From positions 1 to 52,214 of the forward strand of contig JADGJL010000058.1 of assembly GCA_027600665.1 (NCBI GenBank): a stretch of DNA of 52,214 bases, in the 5' to 3' direction. The position numbers were made by a program, and so were the translations under genes. Position 1 is the first letter of the stretch, and each line of letters begins with the position of its first letter. Below, one piece after another: positions 9,647 to 18,033 of the stretch. Under the pieces are notes generated by a model that was not told the DNA's origin, did no database searches, and saw only the letters and a program-made list of their open reading frames with translations. The DNA comes from Irineochytrium annulatum. Its lineage: Eukaryota; Chytridiomycota; Chytridiomycetes; Chytridiales; Chytridiaceae.

Positions 9647-9663
9647 TGGTTAACCCCTTCTTC

Positions 9664-10401
9664 CTATATTCCACACGGCATTCTGAATTGTATAAACGTA
9701 TCCTCAGACGGAAACTGCTCCGTTCTGACTTTTTTTCCTTGGAGTACGGCAGTAAGCTGCCGCAATGTTTCCGGATCGGGTGTTTGATCCCCCTCCAGTC
9801 GGACAACCACATCTCCATGATCCTGCCCGAAGTTCAAGGTCAGTTTGCGAACCTCTCCCCAAGAAGACCGGCCGCCGCCATATTGATAGGCTCTGATTGC
9901 ATCTGCAATCGCCCCGGTAAGTGACTCGCCATCCTCGGGAGAGACCAGAGCACTAAGCTGCAACTCTTCTTCTATTTCCACATGCAATTCCAGCGGCATT
10001 CCACTGGCCCGAAAAGATTGAAGATAAAATACGAGCGAAGGAATACCCAACCTGGAGATTCGACTCTCTTCCGTAACCCGCTCTTTTATTCTTTCCACAC
10101 ATTGCAGGGATTTATCAAGTTTGCCCATCCGAAGATATCCATATAACACCTGAAGGTCGTTCATCCAGTCGTGTCGATGATGATTTAATGAAGCAATTGC
10201 TGTCTTTTCCATGGATTGTATGATGGTTCTGCGTTCCGCCTCCGCCTGTTTCTTCATCGCATTCACAGAAATGAACAATACTGCGACGGACCACAATGCG
10301 CATACGACGCTTGAGATCATCGCCGGATACAACATAACGAAAACCAAAGGAATCAGAAGTGAACATGCCGCAATCCACGGCACTCTTTTCCAAGATTTCA
10401 T
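9664..10401 (-). CDS. spo0B: Sporulation initiation phosphotransferase Spo0B, membrane-anchored form
   Basis: Spo0B passes phosphate from Spo0F to Spo0A in the sporulation phosphorelay. The phosphoacceptor is recognisable as His77 in NHHRHDWMNDLQ, within the four-helix-bundle-forming segment (about 60-125). A degenerate kinase-like C-terminal domain follows. Unlike the soluble 192-aa B. subtilis protein, this 245-aa protein starts with two hydrophobic segments (about 8-28 and 30-48), so it should sit in the membrane. The ATG at 10401 was chosen because GGGGAG stands 5 nt upstream. It is followed by obg, the neighbour it has in B. subtilis. Identity rests on the HDWMN motif plus position. Confidence 0.82.
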   Translation of the reverse strand: MKSWKRVPWIAACSLLIPLVFVMLYPAMISSVVCALWSVAVLFISVNAMKKQAEAERRTIIQSMEKTAIASLNHHRHDWMNDLQVLYGYLRMGKLDKSLQCVERIKERVTEESRISRLGIPSLVFYLQSFRASGMPLELHVEIEEELQLSALVSPEDGESLTGAIADAIRAYQYGGGRSSWGEVRKLTLNFGQDHGDVVVRLEGDQTPDPETLRQLTAVLQGKKVRTEQFPSEDTFIQFRMPCGI

Positions 10402-10451
10402 GGCTTCTCCCCGTTCTACAAAACTCGGTTGGTCTACACCCACCGTAACCA

Positions 10452-10457
10452 AGTATA
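10452..10457 (-). promoter_or_regulatory. Extended -10 promoter of spo0B-obg
   Basis: The minus strand reads TG-T-TATACT (-10 at 10452-10457), just downstream of the rpmA terminator and about 50 nt before spo0B. No good -35 is visible. Confidence 0.5.
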
Positions 10458-10507
10458 ACATGTCTTTTCTGCCAGTTCATTACCGAATAACCGTTGAATA
10501 CAAAAAA

Positions 10508-10529
10508 CCTTCGGCAAAAATGCCGAAGG
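10508..10529 (-). terminator. Terminator of rplU-prp-rpmA
   Basis: Perfect 9-bp arms CCTTCGGCA/TGCCGAAGG (10508-10516 and 10521-10529), a short loop, and a U-run on the minus strand. Confidence 0.9.
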
Positions 10530-10551
10530 CTCCTTAGGCGGAATGCCGATA

Positions 10552-10863
10552 TTACGCTTCTACTGCTGCTGCTACAGGAGCAACATTAACAGGATAGATG
10601 CTTACTTTTTTGCGATCGCGTCCCCAACGTTCGAATTTTACAACGCCGTCGATTTTCGCGAACAAAGTGTCATCTTTACCGATGCCAACGTTAGTTCCTG
10701 GGTGAATTTTCGTTCCGCGTTGGCGAACGAGAATGCTACCACCAGTTACAGTTTGACCATCAGCACGTTTAACACCCAGACGTTGAGCATTACTGTCACG
10801 TCCGTTCTTCGTGGAACCTACACCTTTTTTCGATGCGAATAACTGAAGATTTAATTTCAACAT
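10552..10863 (-). CDS. rpmA: 50S ribosomal protein L27
   Basis: L27 reaches the peptidyl-transferase centre with its N-terminus. The 103-aa protein carries the Firmicute N-terminal extension MLKLNLQLF in front of [15 protein letters not shown]. In this phylum the extension is cut off after the Phe by the protease Prp, which is encoded just upstream here. A consensus ribosome-binding site precedes it. It is the last gene of the rplU-prp-rpmA operon. Confidence 0.98.
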   Translation of the reverse strand: MLKLNLQLFASKKGVGSTKNGRDSNAQRLGVKRADGQTVTGGSILVRQRGTKIHPGTNVGIGKDDTLFAKIDGVVKFERWGRDRKKVSIYPVNVAPVAAAVEA

Positions 10864-10886
10864 GATTGGTTGTCCTCCTTCTTTGC

Positions 10887-11216
10887 TTATTTGAATTGCT
10901 GTATTTTAATATACTTCCCGTATGACTCTGCAATATTAGAGAGCATAACCACCATGGATTCGAGCAACAGTTGTACCTGGGACCAGGTTTCCCCTCTCTC
11001 CAACAAAGGTAAAGAACCACTTAAAAAGCCATTCTTCATCTTGGCATCCATTTCGACACCGGTCAATGTTTCAATTGAGTTCACCGTACCCACTGTAACA
11101 GCGGATACCCCGGCACATACGATATCTTCTCCCCGCTTGGCAAAATTGGCATGCCCTTCGATGGAAAAGCGTTCGATGTTCCCGTCCTCATCACGAAAGA
11201 TTTGAACGATAATCAC
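10887..11216 (-). CDS. prp: Ribosomal-processing cysteine protease Prp
   Basis: Prp (YsxB) removes the N-terminal extension of L27. The 109-aa protein shows the catalytic His in [10 protein letters not shown] (His22) and the catalytic Cys in DIVCAGVSA (Cys34), spaced as in the family. The start is GTG behind AAGAAGGTG. It lies between the genes of L21 and L27, its standard place in Firmicutes, and the L27 here has the matching cleavage site. Confidence 0.93.
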   Translation of the reverse strand: MIIVQIFRDEDGNIERFSIEGHANFAKRGEDIVCAGVSAVTVGTVNSIETLTGVEMDAKMKNGFLSGSLPLLERGETWSQVQLLLESMVVMLSNIAESYGKYIKIQQFK

Positions 11217-11230
11217 TTATCGCACCTTCT

Positions 11231-11542
11231 TTACGCTTTGATTGTTTCGATAGTTACTTTAGTGTACGGTTGACGGTGACCTTGCTTCACATGGTAGTTC
11301 TTTTTAGGTTTGTATTTGTATACGATAACCTTTTGTCCTTTGCCATGTTTCTCCACTTTAGCCGTTACAGTAGCTCCGGAAATCAATGGTGTACCTGCTG
11401 TCAAACCTTGATCGTTAGATACAGCCAGGACACGGTCGAACGTTACGCTTTCGCCATCGTTCGCAGTCAATTTCTCGATGAACAGAACATCGCCCTCTTG
11501 GACTTTGTACTGTTTGCCGCCTGTTTCAATAATTGCGTACAT
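11231..11542 (-). CDS. rplU: 50S ribosomal protein L21
   Basis: This 103-aa protein matches L21 over its full length, from [18 protein letters not shown] to the basic C-terminal half ([14 protein letters not shown]) that binds 23S rRNA. It is the first gene of rplU-prp-rpmA and follows a structured leader with a strong promoter. Confidence 0.98.
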   Translation of the reverse strand: MYAIIETGGKQYKVQEGDVLFIEKLTANDGESVTFDRVLAVSNDQGLTAGTPLISGATVTAKVEKHGKGQKVIVYKYKPKKNYHVKQGHRQPYTKVTIETIKA

Positions 11543-11546
11543 TTGC

Positions 11547-11645
11547 CTTGCACCTCCTCATGTCTCAGACTCGCCCGTTCTCAGGTGACAGCCTCCTTGC
11601 GGAACTGTTCTTATACCCGGCCAGTGCGGTTACAGCATGTGCAAG
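11547..11645 (-). promoter_or_regulatory. L21 ribosomal protein leader
   Basis: This is the RNA leader between the promoter and rplU. A 7-bp closing helix pairs CTTGCAC (minus strand, 11639-11645) with GTGCAAG (11547-11553), which directly abuts the AGGAGG site of rplU. The enclosed sequence matches my recollection of the Rfam L21 leader of Firmicutes (CCGGGTATAAGAAC core). Autoregulation by L21 is the accepted model. Confidence 0.75.
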
Positions 11646-11672
11646 ACCAATAGGCTAAACACATACTTGAAG

Positions 11673-11701
11673 ATTATATCACGCAATATATCAAAAATCA
11701 A
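11673..11701 (-). promoter_or_regulatory. Sigma-A promoter of rplU-prp-rpmA
   Basis: The minus strand reads TTGATT (11696-11701), 17 nt, then TATAAT (11673-11678) with an extended TG. The -35 overlaps the last codons of rng. Confidence 0.8.
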
Positions 11702-12948
11702 TGCAAAGGTGAAATATATCTTTTTCCCGTTCCATGACAGGAAGAACACGGCTCAACATAGGGCAACGTACTTTCTTCCCGCACTTTCTTACGGGTAAGT
11801 TCGAGCAACCCCAGCTTGGTCCAACCCATTACAAACGCTTTGGTCCGATCCTTTTTGAGTTCACCCTCCAAGGTTGACGCAACTTCATGCCGATTCGAGG
11901 CTTCCTCCATATCAATGAAGTCGACAATTATCATGCCACCGATATCCCGCAGACGCATCAGACGGGCAATCTCCACTGCTGCCTGCATGTTGGTCTCCGT
12001 CACGGTCTCTTCCAGACTGTCACCGCCAGCTCCTGTATATTTGCCTGTGTTCACATCCACTACAGTCAGAGCTTCAGTATGGTCAATGACAATATATCCG
12101 CCTCCGGGCAGCCAGACTTTTCGGGCAAAATCCTTATTCAACTGTTCCTGTACACCATAGGCAGCAAAGATGGATTCTGTACCCCGATACACCTGAACTT
12201 TGGGTTGATGACCAGGACTAATCTCTTCCAGCAATGCTTTTACCTCACGGGCTTGTCCTTCACTATCGGTGATGACCTCATCACTGCCTGGTGTGTACAC
12301 ATCTCTGATGATTCGCTGCACCATGCTATGATCCCGATGCAGGAGGCTTGGCGAAGGTAAACTGTCCGCTTTTTCACGAATCAGGTACCACTGCGCACGT
12401 AATGTTTCCAGGTCCGACTTGATGGCTTCATGCTGCTCTTCTCCAGATACGGTTCGAATAATAAGTCCTTCCTCATCCCGCCTCAGCTGCTCCCCAAGTG
12501 CCTTAAGACGAGAACGATCCCCTTCACGGGCAATCTTCTTGGAAACCGCCACATAGTCGGCAACAGGCATGTAGACAAGCCAGCGGCCCGGAAGTGAATA
12601 ATGAGTCGTCACCCGGGCTCCCTTGCCTCCTACCGGTTCTTTCAGAACCTGAACAATGACTTCCTGACCTGGACGAAGCAACTCCGAGATGGAAGGCTTC
12701 ACCTTAGGTTGCTTCTCCAGATGGGGATGTAACACATCATCCACATACAGAAACGCATTCTTTTTCTGACCGATATCCACAAAAGCAGCCTGCATACCCG
12801 GTAGCACATTAACTACCCGTCCCTTGAAAAAGGAACCCAACAGTCCACGCTCGCGTGTACGCTCTGCTGTAAATTCCACAGCTTTGCCTTCTTCCAGAAG
12901 CGCCATTTGCATGAGGTTATGTTCATTATGTACGATCATTTGTTTCAC
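11698..12948 (-). CDS. rng: Ribonuclease E/G family protein
   Basis: RNase E/G enzymes cut single-stranded, AU-rich RNA and mature rRNA. The protein (about 416 aa) has an N-terminal S1 RNA-binding domain with an insertion (about 28-120), the DNase I-like catalytic part with VVDVNTGKYTG and IGGMIIVDFIDM supplying the metal-binding aspartates, and a C-terminal Zn-link (CSSCHGTGK). It stops there, so it lacks the C-terminal degradosome scaffold of RNase E. I chose the GTG at 12948 because AGAGGTG stands 5 nt upstream. B. subtilis has no RNase E/G and none at this place; here it sits between spoIVFB and rplU. Confidence 0.92.
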   Translation of the reverse strand: MKQMIVHNEHNLMQMALLEEGKAVEFTAERTRERGLLGSFFKGRVVNVLPGMQAAFVDIGQKKNAFLYVDDVLHPHLEKQPKVKPSISELLRPGQEVIVQVLKEPVGGKGARVTTHYSLPGRWLVYMPVADYVAVSKKIAREGDRSRLKALGEQLRRDEEGLIIRTVSGEEQHEAIKSDLETLRAQWYLIREKADSLPSPSLLHRDHSMVQRIIRDVYTPGSDEVITDSEGQAREVKALLEEISPGHQPKVQVYRGTESIFAAYGVQEQLNKDFARKVWLPGGGYIVIDHTEALTVVDVNTGKYTGAGGDSLEETVTETNMQAAVEIARLMRLRDIGGMIIVDFIDMEEASNRHEVASTLEGELKKDRTKAFVMGWTKLGLLELTRKKVREESTLPYVEPCSSCHGTGKRYISPLH

Positions 12949-13055
12949 GGCTTCACCTCTAGAAGACAATTCAATTCATCCACATCCATTTCAGCTCTCT
13001 TTACCATTTTCATTGTACATGTATTAACCCATTTCAGAACAGGTCCACCAGAACA

Positions 13056-13925
13056 CTACAATTTATCGCCATTTTGTTGAAAATAGGACCCGATAATGCG
13101 TTGTTCAGGCAATACGGCCATAATTTGTCCCTGTCTGTTCATCACGTATACCATATGGTATCTTTCTCTCTTTAATAGACGCAAAATAGTGTCCAAAGGT
13201 TTCGCTGGAAATGAGATTATTGGCTGCGCCAAACTGCCAGCAGCCGCGTGACGAGTGAACGCCCCTTCTCGATTCATCAGAAAACGAATAAAGCGATAAG
13301 GTACATTTCGGTAATCCGTCAGATTGGAATAGAACAAAAAAAGACCGATTAACAGAATGTTTAACGGTAAGCCGTAGTCTCCAGTAAACCATCGGCAGAT
13401 CGCATATAAAACAACTCCTACGCTACACAGAATACTAATTCTGTAGGTCCACATTAATGTTGTATAGTAGGGTGCCCACAGGCTGACAAGCGCCTGAACA
13501 ATTTTTCCTCCGTCCAGAGGAAGTACAGGCAGCAGATTAAATAGGGCGATGAGCAGGTTTCCCTGAATGATATAATTGAGAAAAACCGGATCGCCGAGAT
13601 GGCCATACTGCAACAATAAAACCACACCAACCATCAGCATGTTTTGTAATGGACCTGCAAGAGCAATCATGATTTCCCGGTAGGCCGTGATCGTACCTCC
13701 ATCTTCAATAACCGCTACTCCTCCAAAAGGAAGCATCTGGATTGACAAAACACGATATCCCAGAAGGGCCGCCGCCGCAGCATGTCCACATTCATGAATG
13801 AATACGATGGCAAACAGCGTAATAAGTTCAATGAAATGTCCAGTCAGGAGGGAGGCCATCATGATAATTACAAAAAACGGATGAAACGTAATACGGACCC
13901 CCCACACCCTAATCAAGGGCAACAA
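13056..13925 (-). CDS. spoIVFB: Stage IV sporulation protein FB, site-2-type intramembrane metalloprotease
   Basis: SpoIVFB cleaves pro-sigma-K in the outer forespore membrane. The 289-aa polytopic protein has the zinc motif HECGH (44-48) inside a membrane helix. The third ligand region LPLDGG (aspartate near 138) follows a second set of helices, and a CBS-like C-terminal domain (about 225-285) comes last. The two genes overlap by 17 bp: spoIVFB starts inside the end of spoIVFA, as expected for the complex. The TTG start is uncertain; a GTG six codons downstream is an alternative. Confidence 0.9.
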   Translation of the reverse strand: MLPLIRVWGVRITFHPFFVIIMMASLLTGHFIELITLFAIVFIHECGHAAAAALLGYRVLSIQMLPFGGVAVIEDGGTITAYREIMIALAGPLQNMLMVGVVLLLQYGHLGDPVFLNYIIQGNLLIALFNLLPVLPLDGGKIVQALVSLWAPYYTTLMWTYRISILCSVGVVLYAICRWFTGDYGLPLNILLIGLFLFYSNLTDYRNVPYRFIRFLMNREGAFTRHAAAGSLAQPIISFPAKPLDTILRLLKRERYHMVYVMNRQGQIMAVLPEQRIIGSYFQQNGDKL

Positions 13926-14757
13926 CTTCCGCTGGGTCTACGTACTCCTCCCCCTCTTTGACCGCAAAATAGAGCGTGGCCGGTTGCTCACCACCCGTAG
14001 CCTTGAGACTCCCCACTGGATTCCCCGCTTCCACCCAATCATTCACGTTCACTTCACTTTCGTTCAGCCGACCGTATATTGCCGTGACATTGCCTGTATG
14101 TTGAATCACAACGGTGAATCCACTTGCTGCATCTCCGATAACCTCCATGACACGTCCAGCATCCGAACTTGCGACCTGTATAAGTTCTGCACCAGCAGCA
14201 TCCGGAACGATCTCAATTCCTTTCATGCTCAGCGCGAATGGTTGAACCACTGTTCCTGAGATGGGTTTACCCAGTAATTGTCGTATGCCTGAGCCATTGA
14301 CAGCATCCGTCGTATGACCAAGAACAGGCAGAAACGAAGGCGTTCCTCCAAAATGGCGTTCATACCAGGCTGCTGCAGAGGCAAAATCCATATCTCGATG
14401 GAGTGCATCTGCAATGACTGTTTTGGGAGCTTTCGTCCACGATGTATCTAATTGAAACAGCCCCCATACTCCGCCGAATATCAAAGCGCTAATGACCATC
14501 CGTTTTAAAAGTGACTTGATTAGGTTGAATCTCGAATGCCCCCCTGGAACGAAACGACCGTTCTCTTTTTTCCACAACCATTCTGGATCTCTTTCTTGTA
14601 TCCCTTCACTAGGCGTAAACGGTTTCCGGTGCATGATCTCATTCTTGTCCAACAATGAACCTACTTTTTGCTCCTGTAAGACCTCCACAGTGGCACCATC
14701 CATCAGTCGCCGAATGCGTTCTTCTCGTCTCTGCTTGATTCTGAGTTTCGTGTTCAT
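13909..14757 (-). CDS. spoIVFA: Stage IV sporulation protein FA, M23-type regulator of SpoIVFB
   Basis: SpoIVFA anchors and holds SpoIVFB inactive until the forespore signal arrives. The 282-aa protein has a basic cytosolic N-terminus, one membrane helix (about 86-103) and an extracytosolic M23/LytM-like domain (about 180-275). The histidines that make M23 enzymes active are not in the expected places (LYFAVKEG where active enzymes have a His), which agrees with a non-enzymatic role. GGGAGG precedes the ATG, and a sigma-E-type promoter lies about 35 nt further up. Confidence 0.88.
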   Translation of the reverse strand: MNTKLRIKQRREERIRRLMDGATVEVLQEQKVGSLLDKNEIMHRKPFTPSEGIQERDPEWLWKKENGRFVPGGHSRFNLIKSLLKRMVISALIFGGVWGLFQLDTSWTKAPKTVIADALHRDMDFASAAAWYERHFGGTPSFLPVLGHTTDAVNGSGIRQLLGKPISGTVVQPFALSMKGIEIVPDAAGAELIQVASSDAGRVMEVIGDAASGFTVVIQHTGNVTAIYGRLNESEVNVNDWVEAGNPVGSLKATGGEQPATLYFAVKEGEEYVDPAEVVALD

Positions 14758-14789
14758 GGAATATCCTCCCGCCGAGGCTTGTTTACTAC

Positions 14790-14818
14790 ATCCTATGAAG
14801 AGGTGGATGATAATATGA
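14790..14818 (-). promoter_or_regulatory. Candidate sigma-E promoter of spoIVFA-spoIVFB
   Basis: The minus strand reads TCATATT (14812-14818), 14 nt, then CATAGGAT (14790-14797), a good fit to the sigma-E consensus. The B. subtilis operon is sigma-E dependent. The -10 is part of the 15-mer CATAGGATGTAGTAA also found before safA. Confidence 0.65.
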
Positions 14819-14846
14819 ACAAGCCTGCCGGTCAGATAACAAAAAA

Positions 14847-14868
14847 AGCCGGGCTATGCGCCACGGCT
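14847..14868 (-). terminator. Terminator of mreBCD-minCD
   Basis: A GC-rich hairpin (AGCCG/CGGCT plus GGC/GCC with one mismatch, 14847-14868) is followed on the minus strand by a seven-residue U-run. Confidence 0.8.
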
Positions 14869-14907
14869 GTCATGTATTTAAAATTATAAATAAGTTCGTT
14901 TAACGAG

Positions 14908-15702
14908 TTAACCCATTCCGAAGAACTTTTTGAAGCGAGAAAAAGCACCCTTTTTCTGCTCCAGCTGCATTAATGGGACCGTATCTCCCAGAATGCGGCG
15001 TGCAATATTCCGATACGCAATCGCTGCAAGTGAATCCGGATTCATGACCGTAGGTTCTCCTGAATTGGCAGCTTTGATGACCAGTTCATCATCAGGCACG
15101 ATGCCAATCAGGTCAATATTAAGTACTTGTAAAATACCATCGATATCTAACATGTCACCCGATTTAACCATATTATTGCGAATTCGATTCACCACCAGTT
15201 TAGGTGATTGAATATGTGAACTCTCCAGCAGGCCGATGACACGATCCGCATCACGTACTGCAGCATTTTCCGGTGTAGTGACCACGATGGCCTGATCTGC
15301 TCCTGCTACCGCATTTTTGAACCCCTGCTCGATCCCTGCGGGGCAATCAATAATGACGTATTCAAAATCTTTTTTCAATTCAAGGATAATATCCTTCACC
15401 TGTTCTGGCGATACCGAGTTTTTGTCTCTCGTCTGCGCCGCAGGCAACATGTATAATTCTTCGAAACGCTTGTCTTTGACCAAAGCCTGATTCAGACGGC
15501 AGCGGCCGTCCGCAACGTCGCACAGATCGTAAATAATACGGTTTTCGAGTCCCATCACGACATCCAAATTACGAAGGCCGATATCGGTATCTACCAGACA
15601 AACCTTTTTGCCGAGCAGCGCCAGCGCTGTCCCGATGTTTGCCGAGGTGGTTGTTTTACCCACGCCGCCTTTACCCGAAGTGATCACGATCGCCTCTCCC
15701 AT
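14908..15702 (-). CDS. minD: Septum site-determining ATPase MinD
   Basis: MinD binds the membrane with ATP and recruits MinC to stop division at the poles. The 264-aa protein has the deviant Walker A SGKGGVGKTT (8-17) and the C-terminal amphipathic membrane-targeting helix (SRFKKFFGMG, 255-264). It starts 3 nt after the minC stop, and the AAAGGAGTG ribosome-binding site lies inside minC, so the two are coupled. Confidence 0.97.
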   Translation of the reverse strand: MGEAIVITSGKGGVGKTTTSANIGTALALLGKKVCLVDTDIGLRNLDVVMGLENRIIYDLCDVADGRCRLNQALVKDKRFEELYMLPAAQTRDKNSVSPEQVKDIILELKKDFEYVIIDCPAGIEQGFKNAVAGADQAIVVTTPENAAVRDADRVIGLLESSHIQSPKLVVNRIRNNMVKSGDMLDIDGILQVLNIDLIGIVPDDELVIKAANSGEPTVMNPDSLAAIAYRNIARRILGDTVPLMQLEQKKGAFSRFKKFFGMG

Positions 15703-15705
15703 GAG

Positions 15706-16368
15706 CTACACTCCTTTAAACACATTAAAATCTCGGCGTAACCGAACGATATTGCTCATTTTGTCTATCTGCATCTGATTGTCCTGTAAGTAAGCAAATT
15801 CCATTCCGGTCTCTCGGCTCTCCCATTCATCGGGAGGACGACTGATGATATCCGCAATACGTAGCTGCGTCGGTGCAAATACCGATGCCGCAATGATTGC
15901 TTCCTCGTCCCCGCCAATTCCGGCATGAGCCATACCTCTGAGTGAACCCAACACATATATATCTCCGGTACACGTCACTGTGCCCCCCGGATTGATATCT
16001 CCAAGAAACAGGAGATTTCCTTCATGATGAAGCACCTGACCAGAACGCACCATACCACACATGGTTACAATCGGCGGCGGTCCTTTAACCTCCGGTTGGA
16101 GTGCAGGTGAATCGATGGATCGAATAAGCAGATTCCCTTTTTGTTTCAATATATCGAGAATTGCTTCTTTCTGTTCCTCTGTCACTTCGCGGGCACCCAA
16201 CTTGATATCCACATGAACAATCGGTCCGGTCAAAATATTTTGATGGCTGTGTTCCAGCTTATAGCGGAGCTCATAGAGCAATTCCTCGAATTCACATTGA
16301 TCGTCCAACAGGAAAACCAGGCCGTCTCGGATGCCTTTAATCGTTACGTGATTCGATTTTACCGTCAT
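15706..16368 (-). CDS. minC: Septum formation inhibitor MinC
   Basis: MinC blocks FtsZ assembly when recruited by MinD. The 220-aa protein has an N-terminal FtsZ-inhibiting domain and a C-terminal beta-helix domain with the repeating glycine pattern (SGQVLHHEGNLLFLGDINPG ... GDIYVLGSLRGMAHAG). It follows mreD by 74 nt and precedes minD, the order found in B. subtilis. Confidence 0.95.
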   Translation of the reverse strand: MTVKSNHVTIKGIRDGLVFLLDDQCEFEELLYELRYKLEHSHQNILTGPIVHVDIKLGAREVTEEQKEAILDILKQKGNLLIRSIDSPALQPEVKGPPPIVTMCGMVRSGQVLHHEGNLLFLGDINPGGTVTCTGDIYVLGSLRGMAHAGIGGDEEAIIAASVFAPTQLRIADIISRPPDEWESRETGMEFAYLQDNQMQIDKMSNIVRLRRDFNVFKGV

Positions 16369-16442
16369 AAGCCTGTCCCTCCCATCTCATTACATTTCGT
16401 GCCCGGGGCCCCAAGTTCCTGCTTTGCGCTCCATAAATGTAT

Positions 16443-16976
16443 TTAGGAAGCTTCTTCTGTCTTGCTCCGTCTCTTGCCGATCCGCTCCAGTTGTTTCCGA
16501 AGCGGGACATATATGATCAAGGCAAACACAAAATGAATGAACAAATTAGGAATCATGTATTCAATCAACGCCCAGTCAAAGGTCACGTGGTTAAGTTGGA
16601 AGAGCTTGTACAGGAAAAATAGCATGGTGTCATTCAGCAGACTTCCCAAAATGACAACCGATACCATAACGGGAAGTGGTGCACGAGGTGCTTGAAAAAT
16701 GAGTCCCATCATGTACGCCGATAATCCCATCGAAAATCCATAAGGTCCAATCATCTCGCCGTAGAATACAACGTCATGCAATAGTCCAAAAAATATACCG
16801 AGCACTAGTGCCGTGTGTCGATGATGATATACGGCGATAAACAAAATGACGATATAGACCAGATTGGCAGAAATACGCATCTGCCAGCCAGAAGGAATGA
16901 GCAGCGGCAAAATCGTACCTTCCGCAATGAACAAAACGAATAACAACAGGAACAAAACTTGCTTGCGCGTTACCAT
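16443..16976 (-). CDS. mreD: Rod shape-determining protein MreD
   Basis: MreD is the small membrane partner of MreC in the elongasome. The 177-aa protein is almost entirely hydrophobic with about five membrane segments, and ends in a basic tail. Its ATG overlaps the mreC stop by one base (TAATG). Identification rests on the size, the membrane profile and the mreBC context. Confidence 0.92.
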   Translation of the reverse strand: MVTRKQVLFLLLFVLFIAEGTILPLLIPSGWQMRISANLVYIVILFIAVYHHRHTALVLGIFFGLLHDVVFYGEMIGPYGFSMGLSAYMMGLIFQAPRAPLPVMVSVVILGSLLNDTMLFFLYKLFQLNHVTFDWALIEYMIPNLFIHFVFALIIYVPLRKQLERIGKRRSKTEEAS

Positions 16977-17848
16977 TATTCTTTTACCTCAGGCGGGATA
17001 ATGACAATCAACTCTTTCCAATCAAGGAAACTTGCGTACGGCTCAATTGTAGCTGTTTTGGTTAAACCATACTCACTTTTCTCGACACTCTTCACTTTCC
17101 CAATCCGCATGTACTTCGGAAAATTGTTTATAATTCCAGAGGAGATGATCTCATCATCCTTTTGGATATTAGAATCTTCTGAGATTTTGGTCATCTTGAG
17201 CATGCCCGTCTTCGGATCATAACTCTCAATCATACCAAACACTTTCTCCTTACCTACTGCCGTTGCTGCAATGGCGTTGGATGTTGGATCATTGGCGTCC
17301 ATGGACGTTAACAGATTAACTGTTGATGTATAGGAGCTGACATGACTAATCACGCCGACTAGCCCTTCTTGCGAGGTTACAGCCATCCCCGGCTTAATTC
17401 CCGCATTTTCACCAATATCAATGTTAATGGTTCTGCTATTCGGATCTGAATTGGCACTGATAACCTGAGCAATTCGTGAACCATAATTATACCGATTCTT
17501 CTGTTCTTCGGTGAAATTGAGCGCTTTCTGAAGCTGCTCATTCACTTGCTCCATATCATTGTACTTCAGCCGATCCCGGGTATAGTGACCCATCGCGATA
17601 CGAAGCTCTTCATTCTCTTGATATACCGTACGCATGTTCGCTACATCTTTAAAAAAGCCCGCTACATAAGAAGCGGGCTTGTAAAATACGTATTGTACAA
17701 ATCCAACTGAATCCTTCAGGAATTTCTCCGGCCAGGATAGAGTGGTTCGCGGACTGAGCGTAAAGCCCATTAACGCGATAAATGTAACAAGGCCCACCAG
17801 CAAAACAAAAAGTCTTTTGTTGCCTAGCAGTTTAAACAGTTCGAACAC
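16976..17848 (-). CDS. mreC: Rod shape-determining protein MreC
   Basis: MreC links the MreB filament to extracytosolic wall synthesis enzymes. The 290-aa protein has a short cytosolic start, one membrane helix (about 9-30), a coiled-coil stretch (about 65-115) and a beta-rich external domain with NIDIGENAGIKPGMAV. The start is GTG. The site in front of it is weak, so a slightly different start is possible. Confidence 0.95.
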   Translation of the reverse strand: MFELFKLLGNKRLFVLLVGLVTFIALMGFTLSPRTTLSWPEKFLKDSVGFVQYVFYKPASYVAGFFKDVANMRTVYQENEELRIAMGHYTRDRLKYNDMEQVNEQLQKALNFTEEQKNRYNYGSRIAQVISANSDPNSRTINIDIGENAGIKPGMAVTSQEGLVGVISHVSSYTSTVNLLTSMDANDPTSNAIAATAVGKEKVFGMIESYDPKTGMLKMTKISEDSNIQKDDEIISSGIINNFPKYMRIGKVKSVEKSEYGLTKTATIEPYASFLDWKELIVIIPPEVKE

Positions 17849-18033
17849 CCTCTAACATCCATATTCTCTTCCGAGCCATGCCCGGCGGGGAGACTGTCAG
17901 ACTTGTAGTCCCTGCGAGAATATCAGCCGATCCTCCCCTGTTAAGCGGGTAATAGCTCATCCCCGGGGTTAACCGGGTCCTCTATAAAGATATCTTGCCA
18001 CTTATTCGCAATGTCAAGTTAGGCAAATACCGA

